Shown piece after piece: positions 23,622 through 31,991 of a DNA stretch of 64,000 bases. The notes under the pieces are model-generated. The model saw nothing but the letters and a program-made list of their open reading frames with translations, made no database searches and had not been told where the DNA came from. Made by a program: the position numbers and the translations under genes. The stretch comes from Halobacteria archaeon HArc-gm2 (GTDB taxonomy: Archaea > Halobacteriota > Halobacteria > Halobacteriales > Haloarculaceae). The stretch covers positions 62,001-126,000 of the forward strand of contig JAOPKE010000007.1 of assembly GCA_025517465.1 (NCBI GenBank). Reading direction: 5' to 3'. Each line of letters begins with the position of its first letter. The stretch's first letter is position 1.

Positions 23622-23702
23622 ATAGTGGTGGTTGTAATCCAGAAACGTTCGTCGTCGCGACCGGACCGACGATCACCGGTAACGAGTTACAACCACCACT
23701 AT
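23622..23702. repeat. 81-bp palindromic element, copy 2
   Basis: The ends ATAGTGGTGGTTGTAA and TTACAACCACCACTAT are a perfect 16-base inverted repeat. Read on the minus strand, the element begins at the A of the nosY TGA stop and ends about 35 bases ahead of a CGAAC-N2-GTTCG box, exactly the arrangement of copy 1 at 10379-10460. Confidence 0.78.
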
Positions 23703-24637
23703 CAGGTCGCCGCGATGGTCCCGCGCCAGCGGACGAGAAGCGCCGCTGCGGCGAGGGGGACGGCGACCCACGCGGCCAGCGCGACGGCGAGCAGCCCCGA
23801 CGAGAGCCCGGACGCCGAGAGCACGCTCGCGAAGCCGCCGGTCCCGCCCGCGCCGAGTTCGCCCAGCACCAGCACCCGGTACACCGACGTGGGGTTCGCC
23901 AGGACCAGCGCCGTCACCGCGCCCGCCGAGAGGTCGAACGCGGCCACGACGCCGAGCGCGAGCAGGTCGTGGACGAGGACGAACCAGACCCACGCCAGTA
24001 GCGCGGCGCCGAGCGCGTGGGTCTTCTCGCGGACGAGCGTCGACAGCGCCACGGCGACGGCGAGGAACGCCAGCCCGAGCGCGGCCGCGGCGAGCAACAG
24101 CGTCGCGAGGGCGGGCACGGTCGACGGGCCGTACTCGGAGACGAGGATGGCGCCCGGGATCAGGAAGCCGAGCGCGACGCCGCCGACGAGGACGACCCCG
24201 CGACCGAGCGTCATCCCGGCGAGGATCCGGGTCCGGGTCACCGGCAGCGCCGAGAGGACCTCCAGCCAGCCGCTCTCTGCCGGGCCGACGACGGCGTCGT
24301 ACCCGTAGGCGAGCGCGGCCAGTGGGACGACGTACACCGCCAGCATCGCGAGACTCGCCGCGGTCCGTTCGAAGCCGGCGGTTCCCGGTGCCGACCCGGC
24401 GAAGGTCAACACCAGCATCCCGAACGCGGCGAACAGGCCGACGAGGATGACGGCCCAGCGCCGTCGGAGCCCGAGGCGGACCTCCGTCGCCGCGAGCGAG
24501 CCGACCTGCCGGGTGGCGAGGGCGACCTGCGTCCGGCGCCCGCTGGCCGTCGCCGACTCGCCCTCGGAGTCGGTGACGGTCGTCGCCGTCACCGTCGTGC
24601 CGCCGTCGGTCTGGGGGCCACTCTGTGGCTCGGTCAT
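23702..24637 (-). CDS. nosY: ABC transporter permease NosY
   Basis: A 311-residue membrane protein with about six helices, the permease partner of NosF. The plan (VALATRQVGSLAATEVRLGLRR N-terminus, paired helices with GYDAVVGPAESGWLEVLSAL and VTRTRILAGMTLGRG) is that of NosY-type exporters. In N2O reductase maturation NosDFY delivers sulfur for the CuZ site. ATG 24637 overlaps the nosF stop (ATGA), so the genes are coupled. Its TGA abuts the 81-base palindromic element. Confidence 0.88.
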   Translation of the reverse strand: MTEPQSGPQTDGGTTVTATTVTDSEGESATASGRRTQVALATRQVGSLAATEVRLGLRRRWAVILVGLFAAFGMLVLTFAGSAPGTAGFERTAASLAMLAVYVVPLAALAYGYDAVVGPAESGWLEVLSALPVTRTRILAGMTLGRGVVLVGGVALGFLIPGAILVSEYGPSTVPALATLLLAAAALGLAFLAVAVALSTLVREKTHALGAALLAWVWFVLVHDLLALGVVAAFDLSAGAVTALVLANPTSVYRVLVLGELGAGGTGGFASVLSASGLSSGLLAVALAAWVAVPLAAAALLVRWRGTIAAT

Positions 24638-25455
24638 GGCGCGCCCTCCTCCCGTTCGGCGGGAGCGGTGTCTGGCGGACGCTGGGCTTCGCTGGCGTCC
24701 GGCCCGTCGGCCGCCACCGCCGACTGCTCGTCGCCGAACCGCTCGTCGCCGGTGACGACGGCTTCGAACGTCTCCTCGAGGCCGCTCGTCCCGGCGGTCA
24801 ACTCGGCCAGCTCACCCGCCGCGAGCAACTGGCCGTCGCGCAGTATCGCCACGCGGTCGCAGAGTCGCTCGACCTCCGCGAGCGCGTGCGAACAGACCAG
24901 CACCGTCGCGTCGGTCCGCTCGCTCACGTCCTCGACGACCCGGTGGAAGGCGACGACGCCGAGCGGGTCCAGGCCTGCGGTCGGCTCGTCGAGCAGTAAT
25001 ACGTCCGGGTCGGGCAACAGCGCCGTCGCCAGTCCCAGTCGGCGACGCATACCGTTCGAGAACCCCTCGACGGGTCGGTCCGCGTCGCCGGCGAGGCCGA
25101 CGGTATCGAGAACCGACGCGACGCGACTGTCCACGTCCGAGAGATCGCGCACGCGACCGGTCACAGCGAGCACCTCCCGGGCCGTCAGTTCGGCCGGGAA
25201 CCCGGCGCGTTCGGGCAGGTAGCCCACACGCTCGCGGATCTCGGTCCCCGCGGCGGAGACAGTGGTGTCGCCGATGCGAATCGTCCCGCTGTCGGGCGTC
25301 TCGTGGCCGATCAGCAGCCTGAACAGCGTCGTCTTGCCGGCCCCGTTCGTCCCGAGCAGGCCGAACGTCGACCCCGAGGGGATCGACAGCGACAGCCCGT
25401 CGAGGGCGGTCACGTCGCCGTACGTCCTGGTCACGTCAGTCGTTTCGATGTGCAT
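24634..25455 (-). CDS. nosF: ABC transporter ATP-binding protein NosF
   Basis: 273 residues. The Walker A GTNGAGKT, signature FSNGMRRRLGLA, Walker B VLLLDEPTAGLDP and H-loop CSHALAEV are all intact. An acidic, low-complexity tail of about 40 residues follows the ATPase core. ATG 25455 is 20 bases inside the end of nosD, so the genes overlap. It energises the NosY permease in CuZ assembly of NosZ. Confidence 0.93.
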   Translation of the reverse strand: MHIETTDVTRTYGDVTALDGLSLSIPSGSTFGLLGTNGAGKTTLFRLLIGHETPDSGTIRIGDTTVSAAGTEIRERVGYLPERAGFPAELTAREVLAVTGRVRDLSDVDSRVASVLDTVGLAGDADRPVEGFSNGMRRRLGLATALLPDPDVLLLDEPTAGLDPLGVVAFHRVVEDVSERTDATVLVCSHALAEVERLCDRVAILRDGQLLAAGELAELTAGTSGLEETFEAVVTGDERFGDEQSAVAADGPDASEAQRPPDTAPAEREEGAP

Positions 25456-26830
25456 TGTCTGTGTGGTCGGCGTAGTAGCGCTCCCAGTCGTGGGGCGATT
25501 CGACGAGCGGGTGGTGGTCGACGATACCCGGCGATTCGAGCACCGGGAACGAGTTCTCGGCCATGCGGACCGCGGAGAACGCCGGACTCTCCGCGAAGAC
25601 GGCCGCCTGGGGGTGGTCGTGGAGCACCTGTTCGACGGTGCCGGCGGGCCGGTGGCGTATCTCGCTGACGCCGTCGCCGGACCGGTCGGCCGTCCGGGCG
25701 TCCGACCAGTAGTTGCCCCCATCAGTCCCGTTCCACGCGACGACGACGTCGTTGGTCGAGAACGCCTGCAGGTCGTTGTGGACGAAGCTGTTATTGACGA
25801 CGGTCTGGTCGGTGGAGCCGGCAGTCGAGTGGACGCCGACCGTGTTCGCCATCATCAGGTTGGACTCGATCCGGTTGTCCTGGCCGTTGGAGGCGAACAG
25901 GCCGTGCTCGTTGTCGGCCAGTACGTTCCCGCGGATGGTGGTGTCCTCGACGTCCTTGACGAGGATGCCGTGGCCGCTGCCGCCGTCGTTGCCGACGGCC
26001 CTGTTGTCGACGATCCGAAGGTTCTCGCTGACCATCAGCGCGTAGCCCACGTCGTTGTCGAACGCGAGGTTGTCCGCCAGCAGGTTGTCGTCGGAGTACA
26101 TGTAGTGGACGCCGAAGCGCAGGTCCCACATGCGGTTGTCCGTCGCCTCGACGCCCTCGGCCCAGGAGAAGTAGATGCCGTCCCGGACCCGGGTGATGTC
26201 GTTGCCGCGCACGACGACGTCCGCGGTCTCCCAGAGGTTGATCCCGTTGCCGCGCTCGGCGTGCGAGCGGACCTCCTCGCGACCGACGATGGTGCTGTTT
26301 GCGACGGTGACCCCGTCGACGCCGTCGACCCACACGCCGAAAGTGACCTCGGTGAGCCGCACCGAATCGAGCGTCGCGTCGGTGCCATTGACGAACACGC
26401 CCGCGTCCTCGGTGTCGGCCTCCCAGCCGGAGTTGTTGATCCAGACTCGTTCGACGGTGACGTTCGGCGCCTCGATGGCGAGCACGTCGCCCTCGCCGCC
26501 GCCGTCGATCATCGCGGCCTCCTGGCTCGCGGCCGCCAGGGTAAGGTTCGCCGTCCGGACGGTCACGTTCTCGTCGAAGCGACCCGAGAGCCGGACGGTG
26601 TCACCGGGTTCGGCGGCGTCGACGGCCGCCTGGACGGAGCCGTACTCGGTCCCGTCGACGGTCGCGACGCCGTCCGCTTCGGGCGGTTCGAAGGCGTCGG
26701 GGTCCGGGACGTCCGCATCGACGGAGATCGTCTCCGATCGGGCGTCTTCTTGCGGGGCGGCGGCCGCACCGGCCGCCGCCACGACGAGTACGAACGCGGT
26801 CAGCACGGCGTACAGCCGACCCAGTCGCAC
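25436..26830 (-). CDS. nosD: Copper/sulfur-handling maturation factor NosD
   Basis: 464 residues with an N-terminal signal peptide (LYAVLTAFVLVVAAAGAAAA). A long right-handed parallel beta-helix follows, with many short repeats containing N-x-I/V and NDI, NRM, NLAFDN type turns, as in the CASH/NosD family. The start is GTG 26830. It is extracytoplasmic and partners NosF/NosY in delivering the sulfur/copper unit to NosZ. The nosD stop overlaps the nosF start. Confidence 0.92.
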   Translation of the reverse strand: MRLGRLYAVLTAFVLVVAAAGAAAAPQEDARSETISVDADVPDPDAFEPPEADGVATVDGTEYGSVQAAVDAAEPGDTVRLSGRFDENVTVRTANLTLAAASQEAAMIDGGGEGDVLAIEAPNVTVERVWINNSGWEADTEDAGVFVNGTDATLDSVRLTEVTFGVWVDGVDGVTVANSTIVGREEVRSHAERGNGINLWETADVVVRGNDITRVRDGIYFSWAEGVEATDNRMWDLRFGVHYMYSDDNLLADNLAFDNDVGYALMVSENLRIVDNRAVGNDGGSGHGILVKDVEDTTIRGNVLADNEHGLFASNGQDNRIESNLMMANTVGVHSTAGSTDQTVVNNSFVHNDLQAFSTNDVVVAWNGTDGGNYWSDARTADRSGDGVSEIRHRPAGTVEQVLHDHPQAAVFAESPAFSAVRMAENSFPVLESPGIVDHHPLVESPHDWERYYADHTDNAHRND

Positions 26831-26833
26831 GGG

Positions 26834-27556
26834 TCAGTCACCTCCCGGCGCGGGCGAGTGGTCCTCGGACTCCCCGTTCCCGAACCGCTCGCGGACGAGC
26901 CGCGGGACATCACCGACCGTGGCACGGCTTCCCCGGCAGCGGTACGCGCCGGCGAGTAACGCGACCGCGAGCGCGACCATGTACCCGCCCGGCCCGAACC
27001 AGGCGAAGCCGCTGATGTTCGCGACGGCGTAGCCGCCCAGGACCGGGGGCGTGAATCCCTCGACGCCCATGAGCGGCGCGTCCGGGTCCAGCGCGTGGCC
27101 GGCCTGGTAGAGCCGGTACTGGATGACGGCGAACATGACCACCAGCACCGACAGGGTGCCGACGAGCTGGGCGGTCAGCCCGAGCCGGAGTTTTCGCTCC
27201 GTGGGCGCCAGCGCGACGAACAGGCCGGTCGCCGCCATCGCGAGGAAGGTGACGGGGCCCAGCACCCACTCCGGTGTCCGGATGGCCTTCTCGTGGACCT
27301 CGTAGTTGGGCTCCATCAGGACGGGGTCCGGGTAGTAGAACCCGACGTACTTGTTCAGCGCCTGTACCTCGGCGAAGTCGCCGCCGAGTCGGGGGTAGGC
27401 GTACAGTTCCACGACGAGCTCCGTCGTCGGGTACTGCGGTGCCAGGAACGTGATCCGCCACATCGGCACCAGCAACGCCCCGAGCATGAGCAGCGCCGCC
27501 GCTATCGGCAGCGCGCGTCGGAGTTCGGCCATCCGTGCGATCCGTGTGTGAGTCAT
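26834..27556 (-). CDS. Membrane protein of the nos cluster (unnamed)
   Basis: 240 residues with about five helices. The first helix is followed by an extracytoplasmic part holding QYPTTELVVELYAYPRLGGD and KYVGFYYPDPVLMEPNYEVH. A charged C-terminal tail follows. It sits between nosZ and nosD on the same strand with gaps of 33 and 3 bases, so it is an operon member. The family is found with nosZ in other prokaryotes but has no established function. It could do the job of nosL, which is absent here, but this is speculative. Confidence 0.75.
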   Translation of the reverse strand: MTHTRIARMAELRRALPIAAALLMLGALLVPMWRITFLAPQYPTTELVVELYAYPRLGGDFAEVQALNKYVGFYYPDPVLMEPNYEVHEKAIRTPEWVLGPVTFLAMAATGLFVALAPTERKLRLGLTAQLVGTLSVLVVMFAVIQYRLYQAGHALDPDAPLMGVEGFTPPVLGGYAVANISGFAWFGPGGYMVALAVALLAGAYRCRGSRATVGDVPRLVRERFGNGESEDHSPAPGGD

Positions 27557-27589
27557 GAGCGGAGAGGGGGAAAGGCGGGGACTGGTCGG

Positions 27590-29548
27590 TTACTCGCTCG
27601 GTTCGACGATCAGCCGCGAGCGCATCTCCAGGTGGAGCGCGCTGCAGAAGTACGAACAGTAGGCCCAGTAGACGCCGGGCTCGTCGGCCGTGAACGTCAC
27701 CTCACGGGTGTCCTGGGGCACGAGCGCCAGGTCGATGTCGTACTCGGGAATCGCCATCCCGTGGACGATGTCGCTGGTCGTCTCGACGTTCGTCGCCGTG
27801 ATGGTGACTTCGTCGCCCTCCTGAACGCGGATCTCGGGGAAGGCGTACTCGTTGCGCTTCACGTAGGTCTTCACGTGGACCGTCGAGTCGTCGATCCGTT
27901 CGACCTCCGCGCTGTCCTCGTCGATGTACTCGGCGTCGTAGTCGTCGGGGTCGTACACGTCCGCGGGTTCGATCTTGTCCGCGGCGACGATGGAGGCGTC
28001 GTGGGGCTCGGGGAACGACGGCTTGTCCTTGATGAGCTCCATCCCGCCCTCGTCGTCGCCGATGTAGATCAACTGGTCGTTCTCGGGCTTGAGCGGCCCC
28101 ACGTTGAGGAACCGGTCCTTCGAGAGCTTGTTCAGCGAGACGAGGTAGTCGCCCGCCGGGTCCGCGGTGTAGGACTCGGAGGCGATGAGGTGGCCGGGGT
28201 TGTAGTGGACGTCTATCTTCTCGACGATGGGGTCCTCGCTGCCTTCCTCGGCGTCGACCGCCGCCTCGATGTCCCACTTGGCGACCTGCGAGTCGATGAA
28301 CAGGGTCGTGTAGGCGTGCCCGCGGCCGTCGTAGGCGGTGTGCAGCGGCCCCATGCCGACCCGTGGCCGGCCGACGATGGCGTCGGCCGGGTCGTCGACC
28401 TCGGGCAGCTGCTCGATGTCGATGACTGCGCAGGTCGGGTCGAGTTTGCCGCTCGCGATGGCGTACTTCCCGTCCGGGGTGACGCTGATCCCGTGGGGGC
28501 TCTTCGGCGTGGGGACGTACTTCACGACGGGCCGGTCGCCCTCGTTGAGCGGGCTCTCGCGCGTGCCGTCGACGACGGGCACGCCGTTGATCTCCTCGTA
28601 GTCGCCGGCCTCGACGGCCGCCTCGATGGCCGGGACGTCGAAGGCCTTCACCCAGTCGCGGTCCGACTTGGTCATCTCCGCCTCGGTCGTCCCGTGTTCG
28701 CTGTTGTAGCCGGTCGTGAAGAACCAGCGGCCCTCCTTGCCCCCGTCGCCGTTGTCCATGTTCCCGTCGACGGCGACCTCCCACTCGACGTTCATCGACT
28801 CGGGGTCGATGGCGGCGATGGTCGAGGAGTACGCCTCGGGGTCGTCCAGGTCGCGGCCGTCGTTCTGCATGGGGACGCGGAACTCGCCGACGCCGAAGAC
28901 GTACTTGGTGTCCGGCAGGAGACAGCAGGCGCCGTGGGTCCCCTGCTGGTTCGGGATGTCGACGATGGCGTCCGTCTCGAAGTACTTCAGGTCGATCCGG
29001 GCCATCCGGCCGTTGGCCTTGTCGTTGACGAACGCCCAGCGGCCGTCGTAGTCGTTGTCCGTCTGGGAGACGCGCGGGTGGTGGGTGTCACCCCAGCGGT
29101 AGTCGCCGCCCTCGCTGGCCAGCATCTCGCTGGTCCGGTTGTCGTGGCCGTACCCCGTCGCGCTCTCCTCGTTGAACACCGGGATGCGCGTGAGTTCCCG
29201 CATCGAGGGGATCCCCAGGATGCGGATCTCGCCGGAGTGCCCGCCGCTGAGAACCCCGTAGTACTGATCGAGTTCGCCTGGGCCGACGTGGTGTTCGCCG
29301 TTTTCGCCGGCTGCGGTCCCCTGGCCACTCGCCCCACCGTCGCCGCCGTCGAGGACGCCGAGACAGCCGGCCGTCGCGCTCACGGCGCCGAGTGCCCCGG
29401 CGGCCTTCACGAAGTCGCGCCGGTCGACGGACAGCCGCGGCAGTTCGAGCGACGTACCCTCGTCCGCGTCGTCCCCGTCGCGCTCCCCGCGGAGCGCGTC
29501 GAGTTCCTGTTCGTGCTCCGCGATCGAATCGTCGGTGTTTGCGGTCAT
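27590..29548 (-). CDS. nosZ: Nitrous oxide reductase
   Basis: 652 residues, converting N2O to N2 as the last step of denitrification. The Tat motif DRRDFVKAAGALG and a lipobox-like ATAGC precede a seven-bladed propeller with the CuZ histidines in DTHH, THG, SPHG, PLHT, PGHL and EPHDA, and a C-terminal CuA domain with Cys631, Cys635, His639, Met642 and the His in DIVHG. All expected ligands are present. A TATA-like TATACG lies about 60 bases before ATG 29548. It heads the nosZ-x-D-F-Y operon. Confidence 0.97.
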   Translation of the reverse strand: MTANTDDSIAEHEQELDALRGERDGDDADEGTSLELPRLSVDRRDFVKAAGALGAVSATAGCLGVLDGGDGGASGQGTAAGENGEHHVGPGELDQYYGVLSGGHSGEIRILGIPSMRELTRIPVFNEESATGYGHDNRTSEMLASEGGDYRWGDTHHPRVSQTDNDYDGRWAFVNDKANGRMARIDLKYFETDAIVDIPNQQGTHGACCLLPDTKYVFGVGEFRVPMQNDGRDLDDPEAYSSTIAAIDPESMNVEWEVAVDGNMDNGDGGKEGRWFFTTGYNSEHGTTEAEMTKSDRDWVKAFDVPAIEAAVEAGDYEEINGVPVVDGTRESPLNEGDRPVVKYVPTPKSPHGISVTPDGKYAIASGKLDPTCAVIDIEQLPEVDDPADAIVGRPRVGMGPLHTAYDGRGHAYTTLFIDSQVAKWDIEAAVDAEEGSEDPIVEKIDVHYNPGHLIASESYTADPAGDYLVSLNKLSKDRFLNVGPLKPENDQLIYIGDDEGGMELIKDKPSFPEPHDASIVAADKIEPADVYDPDDYDAEYIDEDSAEVERIDDSTVHVKTYVKRNEYAFPEIRVQEGDEVTITATNVETTSDIVHGMAIPEYDIDLALVPQDTREVTFTADEPGVYWAYCSYFCSALHLEMRSRLIVEPSE

Positions 29549-29880
29549 TGTTGTGGTGTGTCCGGTCGGTGAACCGTTCTACAGCCGCAGCTACCGGGAT
29601 CGTACGTATACCCCCGCCGGGGATTCTCGGGCGGCTGGAAGCGAGCCGAACCCGTTCGACCGTTTATTTAGGGCCTGGCCGGCGGCCGCCCGTCGGACCT
29701 CGGCGACGGCCGTCGGTCGACCCCGCAACCTCGGCACCGACCGTTCGGCGTCCGCGCACGCGCAACGACCGTTCGATCGCACCGGATTCTCAGTTCGTGG
29801 GAGTGGTTCTCCCGTTTCGGGAACTCGCTGCTCGCTTCAAGAGGTATCACTGCCAATTACCAACTGTAGAGGAATACACT
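29549..29880. other. nosZ-doxX divergent intergenic region
   Basis: 332 bases without a gene. It holds the nosZ promoter (TATACG at 29605-29610 on the minus strand), a possible CGAAC-CC-GTTCG box at 29647-29658, and a plus-strand TTTATTTA at 29663-29670. Small frames here show no family resemblance. Confidence 0.55.
29647..29658. promoter_or_regulatory. Candidate CGAAC-CC-GTTCG box upstream of nosZ
   Basis: CGAACCCGTTCG keeps both half-sites but its CC centre differs from the AT/GT/AC centres elsewhere. It is about 37 bases upstream of the nosZ TATA-like element, as the halocyanin box is to its own TATA. Confidence 0.5.
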
Positions 29881-30456
29881 ATGGCAACCAATCAACGGCG
29901 CCTCGGCGCGGAACTGTTCGGTCGGGAGACCGAGTTCGACTACGCGGAAAACAGGATCGGCTACGCCGTCCTGGCGCTCCGCATCACGATGGGCTGGGTG
30001 CTGCTCCAGGGCGGGGTCACCAAGCTGATCACCTACCTGGACGCCACCGCGGAGAACAACTGGACGGCGGCGGGCTACCTGGCCAACGCCATCCCCGAGG
30101 GCAACCCCATGGGCGACCTCTGGCTGGCGATGGCCGGCAACCCCGTCATCGACGTCCTGGTGATGTGGGGGCTGACCCTCACTGGTCTGGGACTCATCCT
30201 GGGCGCGTTCGTCCGCTGGAACGCGTTCTGGGGCGCCGTCATGATGCTCATGTTCTGGGCCGCAGCGCTCCAGGGCGGCATCACTGCGGGCCTCCCCATC
30301 GCCCACGGCTGGGTCGTGGACGACCACATGGTCTACGCGGCGCTACTGTTCGGGCTGGGCGCCATCGGCGCGGGCCGCATCCTCGGCCTCGACGCCTACC
30401 TCGAGGACCTGGACCTCGTCCAGAACAACGCCTGGCTGCGCTACCTCATGGGGTAG
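29881..30456 (+). CDS. DoxX-family membrane protein
   Basis: 191 residues. A polar N-terminus is followed by four helices with the DoxX hallmarks: LALRITMGWVLLQGGVTKL and, later, GLTLTGLGLILGAFVRWNAF. The region between them (NWTAAGYLANAIPEGNPMGD) faces out. DoxX/DoxD proteins are quinone- or thiol-related membrane proteins. It is divergent from nosZ and probably belongs to the island, but the promoter is not clear. Confidence 0.85.
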   Translation: MATNQRRLGAELFGRETEFDYAENRIGYAVLALRITMGWVLLQGGVTKLITYLDATAENNWTAAGYLANAIPEGNPMGDLWLAMAGNPVIDVLVMWGLTLTGLGLILGAFVRWNAFWGAVMMLMFWAAALQGGITAGLPIAHGWVVDDHMVYAALLFGLGAIGAGRILGLDAYLEDLDLVQNNAWLRYLMG

Positions 30457-30499
30457 CGAGCGAGGCGACAACTGCCTGATGCACCCCTGCGGTATCCCG

Positions 30500-31189
30500 T
30501 CACCACTCTTCTGAAACGTCTTCGTGATAGCGTTTGCCCAGTTCGTACGTCTCTCGGAGATCTTCGAGCGGCGTCGGCGACGCGTCGACGCGGAGGTCGT
30601 CGTACCACTCGTGGGCCAGCGGTGCGTCGGGATCAACGACCTTGATCGCCGCACTGCTGGCCTCCGACTCCCGTTTATCCCCGCCGGCCTCGTCCCCGGC
30701 CTCCAGTGCGTCGAGTAGCCGCTCCGCAAGTAGTCGCGACTGATCAGCTTCTTCGTACGCTTCGGCGACCGCGTCGACCACTCTCTCGTCCGCGAGGAAG
30801 TTCCCGGCGACGCTGTAGTGCTCGCCACTTCGGTGCGCGACACGGTCCCAGTCGTACCCATCGTCGGTCGGGTCAATCAACGCGTCGCCGTGGTGGACGA
30901 ACGAACTGTCCTCGTCAAGAGCGTGGACCTGCAACTGCTCGGCGTTGTCCGCCGCGTCGAGGAGTTCCGGAAGGGCGCCGGCGACGGAGCGCCCGTCGGC
31001 GAGTCCGTCGAGCGCTCGTGGCCCCAGATCACCCTGCGTGAGCGCCTGGGTCGCCACGGCGCCGTCCTCGCTGACGAACGGCGTGAACACGCCGATGGTC
31101 GGGTTGGCCGTCGTGACGCCGACGGCGAAGCGCAAAGGGCCGCCCTCGTCCTCAGAGAGCGACTCACGAACGCAGATGCTGAACGTCAT
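30500..31189 (-). CDS. DUF1028-family protein
   Basis: 229 residues starting TFSICVRESLSEDEGGPLRF, followed by AVGVTTANPTIGVFTPFVSE, GAVATQALTQGDLGPRALDG and VHHGDALIDP. These are the DUF1028 blocks of an Ntn-hydrolase-like fold. ATG 31189 begins at the conserved MTFSI; 19 further residues upstream are unconserved. The role is unknown. It is convergent with doxX and lies outside the boxed island. Confidence 0.85.
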   Translation of the reverse strand: MTFSICVRESLSEDEGGPLRFAVGVTTANPTIGVFTPFVSEDGAVATQALTQGDLGPRALDGLADGRSVAGALPELLDAADNAEQLQVHALDEDSSFVHHGDALIDPTDDGYDWDRVAHRSGEHYSVAGNFLADERVVDAVAEAYEEADQSRLLAERLLDALEAGDEAGGDKRESEASSAAIKVVDPDAPLAHEWYDDLRVDASPTPLEDLRETYELGKRYHEDVSEEW

Positions 31190-31289
31190 GACCAACCTGC
31201 TCGCACAGGACTCAAAAACGTGCGGATCTCGTGACACGAAAGCCATAGGATCCGTGAGCTACAAATCCGCTGCCCGCCCACCGACGACC

Positions 31290-31976
31290 GTGGCGCCGAC
31301 AGTGCCGCCGTTCCCCGATTCCGACGACAAACTCGTCCTCGCCGAGTCCTGCGAGCGCTGTCCGAACCTCGTCGAGAGCCGCGAGTGCATCTCCTGGGGG
31401 AACGGCCCGCTCGACGCCGAGATCATGGTCGTCGGCGAGGCGCCCGGCGAGGGAGAGCCCGACGTCCCGCAGTGGCAGGGCGGCAACTGGACGGGGATGT
31501 CCTACACCAACCGGCGGTCGGCTGAGCATGGCGAAGCCGACCTCGACAGTCGAGCGTAGCGAGTCTGTCGGTGCTCGGGCCAGAAGATCCGTGAGTTGCT
31601 TGCCGACGCGGGCTACGGTCACGAGGACTGTTTCTTCTCCGCCGCCGTCAGGTGTCACCCCGAGGGGAACCGCGACCCCACCGCGGCGGAACTGGACAAC
31701 TGCCGCCCGTTTCTTCGAGAGGAGATCGAGACGATAGAACCTCGTGCGGTCGTGACGACGGGTAAGCACGCCACTGAGAGCGTTCTCGCCATCGAGGGGG
31801 AGGCCATCGACGGCTTTCTGGACAGCGTGCTCGACCCGAAACCGTGCCCTTCGCTGGGCGTGACCGTCGTGCCGATTCTCCACCCCTCCTATCAGGAGGT
31901 GTGGATCTCGCGGCTGGGCTACGACCGCGAGGAGTACGTCGACGCTATCCGCGAGACGCTGGCCGGCGTCAGGTAG
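31290..31976 (+). pseudogene. Uracil-DNA-glycosylase-like gene with a 57-base insertion and stop
   Basis: The frame encodes VLAESCERCPNLVESRECIS and IMVVGEAPGEGEP (family 4 UDG motif), reaches YTNRRS, then hits an inserted block (31521-31577) with TAG at 31557. It resumes in the same frame as GQKIRELLADAGYGHEDCFF and closes with VPILHPSYQE. Cysteines of the Fe-S cluster lie on both sides. The insert is 19 codons long, can fold into hairpins, and is flanked by TCGG on each side. GTG 31290 is the best start (GTG 31254 is also possible). It is probably inactive. It could be a second UDG besides 32932-33519. Confidence 0.75.
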
Positions 31977-31991
31977 GGCAGTGGAATCCGA

